Positions 31,976 to 39,821 of a stretch of DNA of 64,000 nucleotides are shown here, in pieces. The translations under genes and the position numbers were made by a program. Source of the DNA: Miltoncostaea sp963771025 (GTDB lineage Bacteria; Actinomycetota; Thermoleophilia; Miltoncostaeales; Miltoncostaeaceae). The notes beneath the pieces are model-generated. The model was not told the DNA's origin and searched no databases. It saw nothing but the letters and a program-made list of their open reading frames with translations. Numbering within the stretch: position 1 is the first letter of the stretch; every line of letters begins with the position of its first letter. Where the stretch lies: the NCBI GenBank assembly GCA_963771025.1, contig CAVYRL010000005.1:349708-413707 (forward strand), read 5' to 3'.

Positions 31976-32901
31976 CGACCCCCGTCACGCCGGCGCACGA
32001 GGGTCGCGCTTCAGCGCGCCGCCTCGCCGCGACCCTGCTGCTCGCTGTCGGCCTCGTGCTGGGCGCCTCCGTCGCCGCCTCGGCCGCGCCGAGCCTCGAC
32101 CCCTATCGCGGCCTGGGAACGTGGGTCAACATCTACGACGACCCACAGTTCGCGGTTCCGGAGACGACGGTGGCGAGGATCGCCGCTCGCGGCGTGCGGA
32201 CGATCTACCTGGAGACGGGCAACTTCAGGCAGCGGACCGATCTCGTGCGGCCGGGCCGGCTCTCGCGCTTCCTCGACGCCGCGCACGCCCGCGGGATCGC
32301 CGTCGTGGCGTGGTACCTGCCCGGGTTCCGTCCGGGCGGGCGCGACCTGCGCCGCTCGCTGGCGGCAGTCCGGTACCGCTCCGCCGCCGGCCAGGCGTTC
32401 GACTCGTTCGCGCTCGACATCGAGGATGGCGCCGTCACACCGGTGAGCAGGCGCAACCGGCGCCTGCTGGCCCTGTCGGCACGGCTGCGGAGCGCGGTCG
32501 GCCCCGACTACGCGCTCGGCGCGATCATCCCCAACCCGCGCGGCATGGAGCTGCGTCGCGGCTACTGGCGGGCGTTCCCCTACGCCGAACTCGCACGGGT
32601 CTACGACATCTTCGTGCCGATGGTCTACTCGACCTACCGCGGCGACGGTCCGGCCGTGGTGCGGCGCGACGTGAACCGCAGCATGACCATCCTGCGCACC
32701 GCGACCGGGCGTCCGGACCAGCCCGTCCACCTGATCGGGGGCCTCGGTGACGACATGAGCGCCGCCGAGTCGCGCGCCTTCGTGCGGCGGGTGGCGGCGC
32801 TGCGGCCGATGGGGTGGAGCCTCTACGACTTCTCGGTGACATCGCGCTCCGCCTGGGCGGCGCTGCGCTCGCTCGACCGTCTGATGCCGCCCGCGGGATA
32901 G
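31972..32901 (+). CDS. Secreted TIM-barrel, glycoside-hydrolase-like protein
   Basis: A 309-residue exported protein. The signal peptide (about 1-39) has twin Arg at 16-17 and ends ASAA. The mature part looks like a TIM barrel: LGTWVNIYDD, then TIYLETGNF, then AVVAWYLPG, an acidic FALDIED strand end and VPMVYSTYRG. These match glycoside-hydrolase-like families rather than a defined GH activity. The acidic residues in the FALDIED strand could be catalytic. The GTG start overlaps the remnant upstream. The gene ends before a long hairpin. Confidence 0.72.
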   Translation: MTTPVTPAHEGRASARRLAATLLLAVGLVLGASVAASAAPSLDPYRGLGTWVNIYDDPQFAVPETTVARIAARGVRTIYLETGNFRQRTDLVRPGRLSRFLDAAHARGIAVVAWYLPGFRPGGRDLRRSLAAVRYRSAAGQAFDSFALDIEDGAVTPVSRRNRRLLALSARLRSAVGPDYALGAIIPNPRGMELRRGYWRAFPYAELARVYDIFVPMVYSTYRGDGPAVVRRDVNRSMTILRTATGRPDQPVHLIGGLGDDMSAAESRAFVRRVAALRPMGWSLYDFSVTSRSAWAALRSLDRLMPPAG

Positions 32902-32918
32902 CCGACCTCCCGCTGGGG

Positions 32919-32966
32919 CCGCGGGGGCAGGCCGCCGCCGTCCCGGCGGCGCCTGCCCCGCGCGGC
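32919..32966. terminator. Strong hairpin between convergent genes, candidate bidirectional terminator
   Basis: An 8-bp outer stem (GGGGCAGG with CCTGCCCC) and a 7-bp inner stem (CGCCGCC with GGCGGCG) share one bulged C and a 5-nt loop. It fills the space between two convergent stop codons. There is no T-rich tract on either side, so if it terminates transcription it does so without the classic signal. Confidence 0.5.
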
Positions 32967-33995
32967 TCAGCTCGTGCTCGACACCAACTGGTAGACGGAG
33001 CCCGACGTCTGGCCGTCGGGCACCCAGACGTAGCCCCCGCCGGTGCCGATGCAGCCGACCGATCCGTTGGTCGAACCGCTCGGGAACGGCTGCTGGGACT
33101 TGAGGACCGACAGGTTCTCCTCGTTGAGCGCCACGATCTGCGCGGGGGCGCCGCCCAGCTCGTCGTAGTCGATGCCGAGCCACAGGGCGTTGTTGCCCGT
33201 GTCGGTGCACTGCAGCGCGATGTTGCTGGGATGGGTAGCCACGACCGCGCCCTGCGAGAGCGAGACCGCCGAGGTGGAGCCGTCGTCGTTCGGCTCGGTC
33301 TCGCTCACGTAGACGTGGCTGGAGCCGTAGGACAGGAAGACCGTGCCGGCGCCGTCGTAGGCCTTCGCGATCCCGATCGAGCGCTCGACCTCGAGCGTCT
33401 TGGGATTCCAGGACTGGAGCTTCGGGCTCGAGCCCACGAAGACGGTCGTCCAGAGCTTCGAGTTCCCGGTCGTGAACCCCGCGTGGGTCGGCACCTTCTT
33501 GATCGCCGCGGCGTTCTTGGACGGGTCGATCCGGACCAGCTTCGCCTGTCCGTCGCTGCTCGCCCAGATGTAGCCCGAGCTCGGCGCGATGTCGGCGCCC
33601 CAGTTGATCGGCAGGGCTGCCGTGAAGGTCTTCTGGACCGCGCCGGTGGTCGCGTTCAGGCGGTAGATCGAGGCCTTCGCCTTGCCCTCGCCCGTCAGCA
33701 CCCAGATCGAGTTGTAGCCCGCGGTGATCGAGATCGGACCCGCCCCCACCGCGGTGGTGATCGTCGCCCCCGTCACGGCGTCGATCCGGGTGACGCTCGG
33801 GTCACCCCGGTTGATCACCCAGCCCGCGCCGTAGCCGTAGGTCACCGGACCCGGGTTCTTGCCGACGGACACCTTCCGGATCACGTCGAAGCTGCCCGAC
33901 GGCGTGGTCTGGGCCCCCGCGACCGCCGCCGCGGTCATCGCCGCGGTCATCGCGACGGCGGCCGCCGCGGTCAGAGCGCGTCGTGAGATGCGCAT
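32967..33995 (-). CDS. Secreted beta-propeller protein
   Basis: A 342-residue exported protein. The start MRISRRALTAAAAV is a signal peptide with an RR pair, cleaved near VAGAQ (about 29). The remainder is built of repeated blades (IDAVTGA, NATTGAVQKT, IDPSKNA, WNPKTLEVERSIG), the pattern of Vgb/YncE-type propellers. No metal or enzyme motif is seen. A GGGGGCAGGA tract before the ATG is a possible ribosome site. It is convergent with the TIM-barrel gene across a hairpin. Confidence 0.75.
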   Translation of the reverse strand: MRISRRALTAAAAVAMTAAMTAAAVAGAQTTPSGSFDVIRKVSVGKNPGPVTYGYGAGWVINRGDPSVTRIDAVTGATITTAVGAGPISITAGYNSIWVLTGEGKAKASIYRLNATTGAVQKTFTAALPINWGADIAPSSGYIWASSDGQAKLVRIDPSKNAAAIKKVPTHAGFTTGNSKLWTTVFVGSSPKLQSWNPKTLEVERSIGIAKAYDGAGTVFLSYGSSHVYVSETEPNDDGSTSAVSLSQGAVVATHPSNIALQCTDTGNNALWLGIDYDELGGAPAQIVALNEENLSVLKSQQPFPSGSTNGSVGCIGTGGGYVWVPDGQTSGSVYQLVSSTS

Positions 33996-34146
33996 TCCTG
34001 CCCCCTTTTCATGGTCCGGTCTGCGCGCCATGCGCCCACCGCGTTGCTTGGCCCGCCCCGTGAGCGCGGTGCGCTCAGTTTTCCATATCCGACCGGCCCG
34101 CCGGGCTGATGGGCCGTGTCCTGCGCCGATCTCGGCCAGTCGGCCG

Positions 34147-34713
34147 CTACCCACGCGCGCGGCGCATGGCGGAAAGGCTTCCGGCCAGCAGCGTCACCCC
34201 GGCGAGGACGCCGCTGACGAAGGGGATCCAATCGGCCTCCGGGGTGGCGGCCAGAATGAGGCCGGCGATCCCGAGGCCGGCGAGGATTGCGGCCGCCTGC
34301 ACGATCCGGCCCTGCCAGACCCCTGCACGATGGAACGCCGCGAAGTGCAGGCCGACGACGAAGACCGTCCAGGGCAGGTAGGTCTCCCTTGGGGCGTCGA
34401 GCAACCAGATGGCGATGAACCCGGTCGCGAGCGCGACGATCTCCGCACCGACGATCAGCCACCAGCGCCGGCCGAACAGATCCACGCGCTCGCCATTCGC
34501 GCTCGCTCGCGCCGGACGCTCGAGCGCCCGCCTCCTGCCAACCCAAAGCCCGAGTAGCCCGGCGACGGCAAGGGCCCGGAAGAGGTCGGCTGCAACCGGC
34601 CCGAGCGGCGTCTGTGCGTTGGCGACGAGGAAGGCGAAGCCAAAGATGCCGCCGATCAGCGCGCCGCGGACGCGTTGCCGCGCGCGGCTGCCGGAGCGGT
34701 CTCGGGCCGTCAC
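34147..34713 (-). CDS. Multi-pass membrane protein of unknown function
   Basis: A 188-residue protein with about five membrane segments: near 17-35, 43-58, 83-105, 112-125 and 137-180. It has a basic N-terminus (RSGSRARQRVR) and no recognised motif. The GTG start overlaps the stop of the upstream DUF2568 gene by 4 nt (34710-34713), so both are translated together. The two may form a small membrane complex, which is inference only. Confidence 0.65.
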   Translation of the reverse strand: MTARDRSGSRARQRVRGALIGGIFGFAFLVANAQTPLGPVAADLFRALAVAGLLGLWVGRRRALERPARASANGERVDLFGRRWWLIVGAEIVALATGFIAIWLLDAPRETYLPWTVFVVGLHFAAFHRAGVWQGRIVQAAAILAGLGIAGLILAATPEADWIPFVSGVLAGVTLLAGSLSAMRRARG

Positions 34714-35108
34714 CGGCGGGCTCCCTCCGCCGTCGATCGGCCGGCCGCGGACGCACCCCTTCGCGTCAGGAGCCTCTGCCCGCTCGCGTAGACGGAGGCG
34801 TGGTAGATGAGCGAGAGGGCGGCGAGCGCGGCGCCGACGATCTCACGCCCCGCCACGTACCAGGCGGCTGCCGCGAGACCCGAGAGGAGCAACTCCTGCG
34901 CCAGACGCGCCGGCTCGGCGAAGCGGCCGGCCCGGTGGAAGTCGATGACGCCCCAGGCGCCGAAGCCGATGACGGGGGCGCCGATTCCGAGTGCGATCTT
35001 GGCGCCCGTGCTGTCGCCGGAGTGCACCCCCCAGTAGGCGAGACCGGCGACGATGCCGGTCTCCAACAGCGCGCGAAGGACGAGGTTGAGACGTTCGCCT
35101 GCGGTCAT
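34710..35108 (-). CDS. DUF2568 (YrdB-like) membrane protein
   Basis: A 132-residue protein with about four membrane segments. LALRALLETGIVAGLAYWG-like features, seen here as LVLRALLETG and AYWGVHSG, then IGAPVIGFGAWG and YHASVYASGQRLL, fit the DUF2568/YrdB family, whose function is unknown. It is the first gene of a two-gene minus-strand operon at the left side of the less GC-rich island. No good ribosome site is seen before the ATG. Confidence 0.65.
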   Translation of the reverse strand: MTAGERLNLVLRALLETGIVAGLAYWGVHSGDSTGAKIALGIGAPVIGFGAWGVIDFHRAGRFAEPARLAQELLLSGLAAAAWYVAGREIVGAALAALSLIYHASVYASGQRLLTRRGASAAGRSTAEGARR

Positions 35109-35467
35109 GGACGGATTCCGTCGTGCTCTGACGGCGAGGCCCTCGCCGGCGCCGGTCGTCTCGGAGCGCGGCGGTTGGGGCCACAGTCAGGTTACCCCCG
35201 ATCCGTCGAGTGAAATCCCGACGCGGTGTAGCTACGACCCGTCGTCGGTGGGGTGACGCGACATCGGGATGCAGCGAGCTCATCGCGCCGCGCCGGCAGA
35301 TCTCGCGGCTGACCCGTGCGAGCGGTTTGGTGCTCCGAGGCGTCGACCACGGCTCGGCCGGCACGGCGCGGAAGGCCAGTCGGTCGTCCTCGGGCGTCGA
35401 CGCGGGGTTGACATTGTGAGCCAGGTGGTGTCGTGTCGATTGGGTTACTATCTAAAAAGGAAAACTT
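35109..35467. other. Intergenic region with AT-rich promoter-like patch
   Basis: This gap of about 360 nt holds no convincing gene. A TTGACA lies at 35408-35413 but no -10 follows at normal spacing. A TACTAT at 35447-35452 lies in the AT-richest stretch of the neighbourhood (35440-35467), 15 nt before the TTG start of the lipoprotein. AAGGA at 35457-35461 is its ribosome site. Confidence 0.5.
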
Positions 35468-36268
35468 TTGCGGCGCGGAGCTGCCCAGCCTGGGACGGTC
35501 GAGGCGACTCTCGGCGCCGGCCTCCCGTCGAGGCGGGCGGGGAGGGTGGTGGCCGCCCTGGGCGTCGCCGCCAGCTTGGCGGCGCTGGCCATGTCCGGTT
35601 GCGGCGGCACCGACTCGGTTGCCTCCAGCCGTCCGGAGGCAACGAATACGGCGGCCGCGAGAGCGTTGACGGATGTCGGCGGCCTGCCGCTCCCGATGAC
35701 CTTCGGGGGGCCGTACGAACCACTGACCGCGGGGCGCTACCGAAGCGACACGTTCGCCATCCCGATCGAGATGACGCTCGACGAGGGCTGGGTCTCGGGC
35801 GGAGGGGAGTTGAAGGAACTCCTCGACGTGTATACAGCTTCCTCGGAGGGCGCGGCGCTCGACTTCTGGACGCTGCCGACCGTGATCGATCCGTCGGACG
35901 CCACGGGAATGACGGACATCGATGCTCCCTCCGACCTCGTTGCCTTCCTCCACGAGCACGACCGGCTCACGACGGGTCCCAAAGAGCAGGTCTCCGTCGG
36001 TGGCCACCCCGCAACCGCGTTCGAGTTCACCGTTGACCCCTCGAAGACGCTGAGCAGCCCGAAGTGCCCGGGGCCGTGCGTTCCGATCACCGATCTCTCC
36101 GACGGCGGCCAGGTCGGCTTCTTGGAGGGCGACCGGGGCAGGATCTTCGTCGTCAAGAGGGCCTCCGGGAGGCCTCTGGTCATCGCCTACAGCTCATCCG
36201 GGGCCGATGCCGCGCAGCTCCGGGTCAAGTCCGAGCGCGTCATCAAGTCGCTGCGGCTCGTCTCATGA
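35468..36268 (+). CDS. Putative lipoprotein
   Basis: A 266-residue exported protein. The signal region is SRRAGRVVAALGV... ending in the lipobox MSGC (Cys about 45), so it is probably anchored to the membrane outer face. The mature part has a FAIPIEMTLDEGW-type opening and a Cys pair in SPKCPGPCVPI. I recognise no domain. The TTG start is supported by AAGGA at 35457-35461, 6 nt upstream; GTG 35546 is possible but would remove the basic N-region. GC content is lower than in the housekeeping genes. Confidence 0.65.
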   Translation: MRRGAAQPGTVEATLGAGLPSRRAGRVVAALGVAASLAALAMSGCGGTDSVASSRPEATNTAAARALTDVGGLPLPMTFGGPYEPLTAGRYRSDTFAIPIEMTLDEGWVSGGGELKELLDVYTASSEGAALDFWTLPTVIDPSDATGMTDIDAPSDLVAFLHEHDRLTTGPKEQVSVGGHPATAFEFTVDPSKTLSSPKCPGPCVPITDLSDGGQVGFLEGDRGRIFVVKRASGRPLVIAYSSSGADAAQLRVKSERVIKSLRLVS

Positions 36269-36353
36269 GAGGGCTCGCTCGCCGTGCGGACGAGGACGCA
36301 TACGCACCGCTCATCCCGCAAGGCCGCCTCGTCGCGGTCCCCTCGTACACGCG

Positions 36354-37016
36354 ATGAGATCTCTGCGGAGGCTCGCGTTCGTCGTGGTCGTGGCAGCGGG
36401 AGCGATGTTGCTGTGGGCGGGGTGTGGCAGCGATTCGCCGCCGTCTGCGGACTCGTCGGGTTCTTCCACGACTGCATCGCTCGGCATTGAGGAAAGGCTC
36501 GTGTCCGAGGGTTTCGGCGGGATGTCAAAGAAGGGTAAGGCGGAGACCTTCTCCGACTCGACAGCGTTCGCGAGCGGCCTCTTCAAGGGGGTATCAGGAC
36601 CCGACCTCGCCGTCTACACGACGGCGGGTTTCATCACTGGCGGCTACCAGAAGTACGGCACGAACGATCTGGATCAGTTTGGATGGTCCGCCGCAGTGCT
36701 GACCGGCTCGCCCGCACAAGCGCAGGACCTCGCCAGCTACTTCAAGAAGGGGCAGAAGGCGGGAACCCCTGCGGATACCGTCGTCTCCCGTTTGACGGCG
36801 GTCCCAGGGTCTCAGGCGGTCGTTGCCAAGGCCGAATCCACCGGCAAGTCCGGGCAGAAGAAGACCTACGTGCTCGCCGGGACCGTCTTCACCGACGGAC
36901 CGTACGTCTACGTCGAACTCGGGGCGGGTCCAGACGCCCTGGTGGACGAGCAGGCCATCCTGCACGCATCACAGGAGCTCTACGCACGCGTCATGGGAAA
37001 GCCCGCGCCTGATTAG
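36354..37016 (+). CDS. Putative lipoprotein
   Basis: A 220-residue exported protein. MRSLRRLAFVVVV is the signal start and LLWAGC the lipobox (Cys about 24), followed by a Ser-rich spacer. The mature domain contains FSDSTAFASGLFKG and TYVLAGTVFTDGPYVYVELG. It is not assignable to a characterised family but resembles the preceding lipoprotein in architecture, which suggests two related surface proteins. There is no clear ribosome site. Base composition is less GC-rich than the window average. Confidence 0.65.
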   Translation: MRSLRRLAFVVVVAAGAMLLWAGCGSDSPPSADSSGSSTTASLGIEERLVSEGFGGMSKKGKAETFSDSTAFASGLFKGVSGPDLAVYTTAGFITGGYQKYGTNDLDQFGWSAAVLTGSPAQAQDLASYFKKGQKAGTPADTVVSRLTAVPGSQAVVAKAESTGKSGQKKTYVLAGTVFTDGPYVYVELGAGPDALVDEQAILHASQELYARVMGKPAPD

Positions 37017-37115
37017 GCCGGCATCGCCCCGCGAGGGCGGGAAGTGCGTCCTCGGTCCGGGATGGAGGACTAGTGAAGATCGCCAACAGGGAGACGGCAG
37101 ACGTGCGCGCTCGGG

Positions 37116-37325
37116 ATGGGGTGGTCCGCCACAATCGTGGCGTTTGCGCTCTGCCTCCTGCTCGCCGCCCCAGCGGTCGCCGTCGTCGAAGGACGGCCGG
37201 ACGGCAACCAGCATCCGAACGTCGGGATGGTCGTCGGCCACGACGCGCAAGGCGTCTCGCAAGAGGTGTGCACGGGCACCCTGGTGACGCCCACGATCGT
37301 CCTGACGGCCACGCACTGCAGTCCG
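37116..37325 (+). pseudogene. Truncated trypsin-like serine protease, N-terminal part only
   Basis: The frame begins with a signal peptide (MGWSATIVAFALCLLLAAPAVA). The mature start VVEGRPDGNQHPNVGMVV is followed by CTGTLVTPTIVLTATHC, the catalytic-His segment of S1 proteases. After about 37320 the similarity stops; the Asp and Ser parts are absent and the rest of the frame (to 37451) is out of character. The gene is therefore truncated, probably by a rearrangement at about 37320. Confidence 0.7.
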
Positions 37326-37578
37326 CGCAGCAGTTGTTCGTGGGCAGTAACAGGTGGCTCCCTTCTGCAAGCACGCCGCGGCTGTGGACCCAGACAACCG
37401 CGGCTCGAAGCGCGGCGAGAGCACAAGGCGCGCAGAAGACCATGCTCCTGAGGTCGAACATCACCTGCACGGGCTGGTGGCTTCGAATACCGGCTGCCAC
37501 GCTTGGATCAGCCGATCCATCCCGCTGTGACCACACGCCCCTGAGAGCGTGATCGACGGTGGGGTCTGGCTCGGTCAC
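37326..37578 (-). pseudogene. Possible STAS-domain gene fragment, opposite strand
   Basis: On the minus strand from GTG 37578 the frame reads through VQVMFDLRSMVFCAPCALAA and then LAEGSHLLLPTN, which resembles a STAS-type strand and helix (DL..m.F..p.gLaaL) as in anti-sigma-factor antagonists. The similarity ends where the truncated protease begins, so both may be broken at the same joint. The match is weak and could be chance. Confidence 0.3.
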
Positions 37579-37725
37579 GTAGCCGCCTTCCCCTCGCGCG
37601 CGCCAGCCGTACGCCAGTGGGCCAGCGGGAGGGCGCACCAAGGCGGTTTCTCACCGACATGGCGCGAACCCCCTACGGAGCCCCCAGACCCCGACGGATC
37701 AGCGGGTGCCGCCCCACGAAGCCCA

Positions 37726-37798
37726 TGCCCCCGGCAAGAATCGAACTTGCGACACCAGGTTTAGGAAACCTGTGCTCTATCCACTGAGCTACGAGGGC
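37726..37798 (-). tRNA. tRNA-Arg(CCU)
   Basis: This 73-nt tRNA has an acceptor stem GCCCTCG/CGGGGGC with one G-U pair and discriminator A. The anticodon loop TTCCTAA gives anticodon CCT, reading AGG, and the T arm is GCAAG-TTCGATT-CTTGC. CCA is not encoded. A TATTCT box (37812-37807) lies 8 nt before the 5' end. Its 3' end faces the less GC-rich island on its left, the usual geometry of tRNA-integrated elements. Confidence 0.95.
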
Positions 37799-37818
37799 CC
37801 AGGGCCAGAATAGCCGCG

Positions 37819-38319
37819 CTAGGCGGCGGGGAGGTACGGCTGCCAGGCCATCGGCTGGCGTGGCGCGGCGACGGCGATGAAGACGTCGGGCCGCGGCGGA
37901 CGGGGCTTCGTCCTCGGATGCATGTTGATCTCGGCCGGAAGGCGGTTGCCCTTGCGCAGGTTGCACGGCGCGCACGAGGTGACCACGTTGTCCCACGACG
38001 AACGCCCGCCGCGCGAGCGCGGGATGACGTGGTCCATGGTCAGGTGCGAGCCGGCGCCGCAGTACTGGCATTGGTAGTCGTCACGGGCGAACACGGCTCT
38101 GCGCGAGATCTTGCGCGACTCGTGGCGCGGCACGCGCACGAAGTAGATCAGCCGGATCACCAGCGGGCAGACGTGCGCCGCGGTGGCACTGCGCAGCTGG
38201 CGGGCGGCGCGCTCGAGCACCTCGGCCTTGTTCTTCAGCACCAGGACCACGGCGCGTTGCAGCGAGCACACGTTGATGGGCTCGTAGGTCGCGTTGAGGA
38301 CGAGGACCTGCTGCGCCAT
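37819..38319 (-). CDS. HNH endonuclease-domain protein
   Basis: A 166-residue protein of the actinobacterial HNH family that begins VLVLNATYEPINVCS. The HNH fold includes CQYCG, the metal/catalytic DHVIPRSRGG (His near 117) and a second zinc pair CAPCNLRKGNR. It probably binds DNA and may be a nickase or repair nuclease. Such genes are widespread outside mobile elements, so it need not belong to the adjacent island. GGGGAG precedes the ATG. The stop lies about 20 nt before the tRNA-Arg 5' end. Confidence 0.85.
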   Translation of the reverse strand: MAQQVLVLNATYEPINVCSLQRAVVLVLKNKAEVLERAARQLRSATAAHVCPLVIRLIYFVRVPRHESRKISRRAVFARDDYQCQYCGAGSHLTMDHVIPRSRGGRSSWDNVVTSCAPCNLRKGNRLPAEINMHPRTKPRPPRPDVFIAVAAPRQPMAWQPYLPAA

Positions 38320-38394
38320 GGCTCCCCGGTTCGCGTGGGTGAGGACCGGCTCTCTGTCGGGCTACCGTCTCTCACCCCGAGCCCGCGCAGGATT

Positions 38395-39249
38395 CTAGCC
38401 GGACCGGCCCCCGGCGCGGTAGGACCCGAGAAATGTGACACGGGCGACGTCCCGCTGCTCGAGGGCCTGGATGGCCGACGAGACCGGCAGATCGCGCTCC
38501 AGGCTGCCCTCGATGTCGATGAAGAACATGTACCGGCCGAGGCCCCGCTTGGTGGGGCGGCTCTCCAATTTGGTCAGGTTGACCGCACGCATCGCGAACT
38601 CCTGGAGGATCGCAAGGAGGGCGCCCGGCCGGTCGTGCTCCAGGTGGCAGATGATCGAGGTGCGGAAGCGACCCGATCCGACCGCGACGGCGGGCTCGGT
38701 GCCGAGCAGGACGAAACGGGTGGAGTTACCCTCCTGCACGTCGGCGATGTCGCGCGCGATCACCTCGCAGCCGTACAGCGAGGCGGCGCGCAGCGTGCCG
38801 ATGGCCGCCGCGTCGGGCACCTCGCCGGTCCCGACCAGCCGCGCGGCGTCCGAGGTGGAGTTGGTGGCCACGATCTCGATGCCGGGCAGGCGCTCGCGCA
38901 GGAACCCCTGGCATTGCGCGGTGGCGTGCGGGTGGGAGAGGACCCGGGCGATCCCCTCGAAGCCGACCACGCCGCCCGCCAGCAGGTGGTGGCGCACGGG
39001 CAGCACCACCTCCCCGCGGATCCAGATGTCGCGACCCACCGCGAGCTGGTCGAGAGTCTGGTTCACCGACCCCTCGATCGTGTTCTCGATCGGCACCAGC
39101 GCGGCCGGCACCTCGCCCTCGCGGACGGCGCGGAAGCAATCGATCACCGTGGGGAAGGGGATCTCCTCGAGTTCGCCGTCGGCGCCCAGCAACTCGAGCA
39201 ACGCCTCCTCGCAGAACGTCCCGGGAGGCCCGAGGTAGCCGACCCTCAC
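38395..39249 (-). CDS. pheA: Prephenate dehydratase
   Basis: A 284-residue monofunctional prephenate dehydratase for phenylalanine synthesis. It opens with VRVGYLGPPGTFCEEAL and has the conserved VPIENTIEGSVNQTLDQL and NSTRFVLLG segments of the catalytic domain. A C-terminal ACT domain contains HDRPGALLAILQEFA and LTKLESRPTKRGLG with the ESRP Phe-binding motif, so feedback inhibition by Phe is expected. The GTG start overlaps the DUF4446 stop by 4 nt. Confidence 0.94.
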   Translation of the reverse strand: MRVGYLGPPGTFCEEALLELLGADGELEEIPFPTVIDCFRAVREGEVPAALVPIENTIEGSVNQTLDQLAVGRDIWIRGEVVLPVRHHLLAGGVVGFEGIARVLSHPHATAQCQGFLRERLPGIEIVATNSTSDAARLVGTGEVPDAAAIGTLRAASLYGCEVIARDIADVQEGNSTRFVLLGTEPAVAVGSGRFRTSIICHLEHDRPGALLAILQEFAMRAVNLTKLESRPTKRGLGRYMFFIDIEGSLERDLPVSSAIQALEQRDVARVTFLGSYRAGGRSG

Positions 39250-39821
39250 GTGGCGGGCCCGGCCGGCTCGGGGGGCGTCCCAGGCGTGGCGGCAGGCTCG
39301 TCCGGGGCGGGATCCTCCAGCCGTGGGGCGCGCGGCGGCGCGCCGGTGGCGATCCCGACCGCCCGGGCCTCCTCCGGCGAGAGACGCTGGCCCGGCGTGC
39401 CCTCCACGAGTTCCTTGAGGTACACCCGGGCGTGGTCGCGGGCGTGGAGCGAGGTGACCACGGCGCCCGTGTTGTTGCCGTCGATCAGGGCGATCGACCA
39501 CGACTGGCTTCCTCCCATATCCCGGTAGGCGTCGTAGCGGACCATGCCCTGGAACCGCAGCGCCGAGCGCAGGCTCCTCTCGGTGACCTCGCCCTGGCGC
39601 TCCACCAGGCTCTGGAGATCCTTGAGGCCCTCCTCGAGGCGGGCTTGCGCCCGCTGCAGCCCGGCCTGGCGGTCGACAAGGCCGGCCGATGACCCGTCCG
39701 GCAGGAGCACCTTCTGCGCCGCGCGCAGGCGCCGGAGGGAGATCCAGAGGGCGATGCACAGACCCAGCGCGATCACTGCGACCACGCCGGCGACCACCGC
39801 TGCCCAGACTGCGGGCTCCAT
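39246..39821 (-). CDS. DUF4446-family protein
   Basis: A 191-residue protein with one N-terminal membrane segment (about 5-28), a coiled-coil middle (about 30-85) and the DUF4446 core (MVRYDAYRDMGGSQSWSIALID, then VVTSLHARDHARVYLK). The C-terminal tail is Pro/Ala-rich and unstructured. The function is unknown. It lies between the membrane protein and pheA, overlapping both neighbours by 1 and 4 nt, so the three form a translationally coupled unit. Confidence 0.8.
   Translation of the reverse strand: MEPAVWAAVVAGVVAVIALGLCIALWISLRRLRAAQKVLLPDGSSAGLVDRQAGLQRAQARLEEGLKDLQSLVERQGEVTERSLRSALRFQGMVRYDAYRDMGGSQSWSIALIDGNNTGAVVTSLHARDHARVYLKELVEGTPGQRLSPEEARAVGIATGAPPRAPRLEDPAPDEPAATPGTPPEPAGPAT

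Noticed and set aside
35408..35413. Perfect TTGACA before the first lipoprotein gene
   Set aside because: No -10-like box lies 16-18 nt downstream; the TACTAT further along is 33 nt away. Treated as chance.
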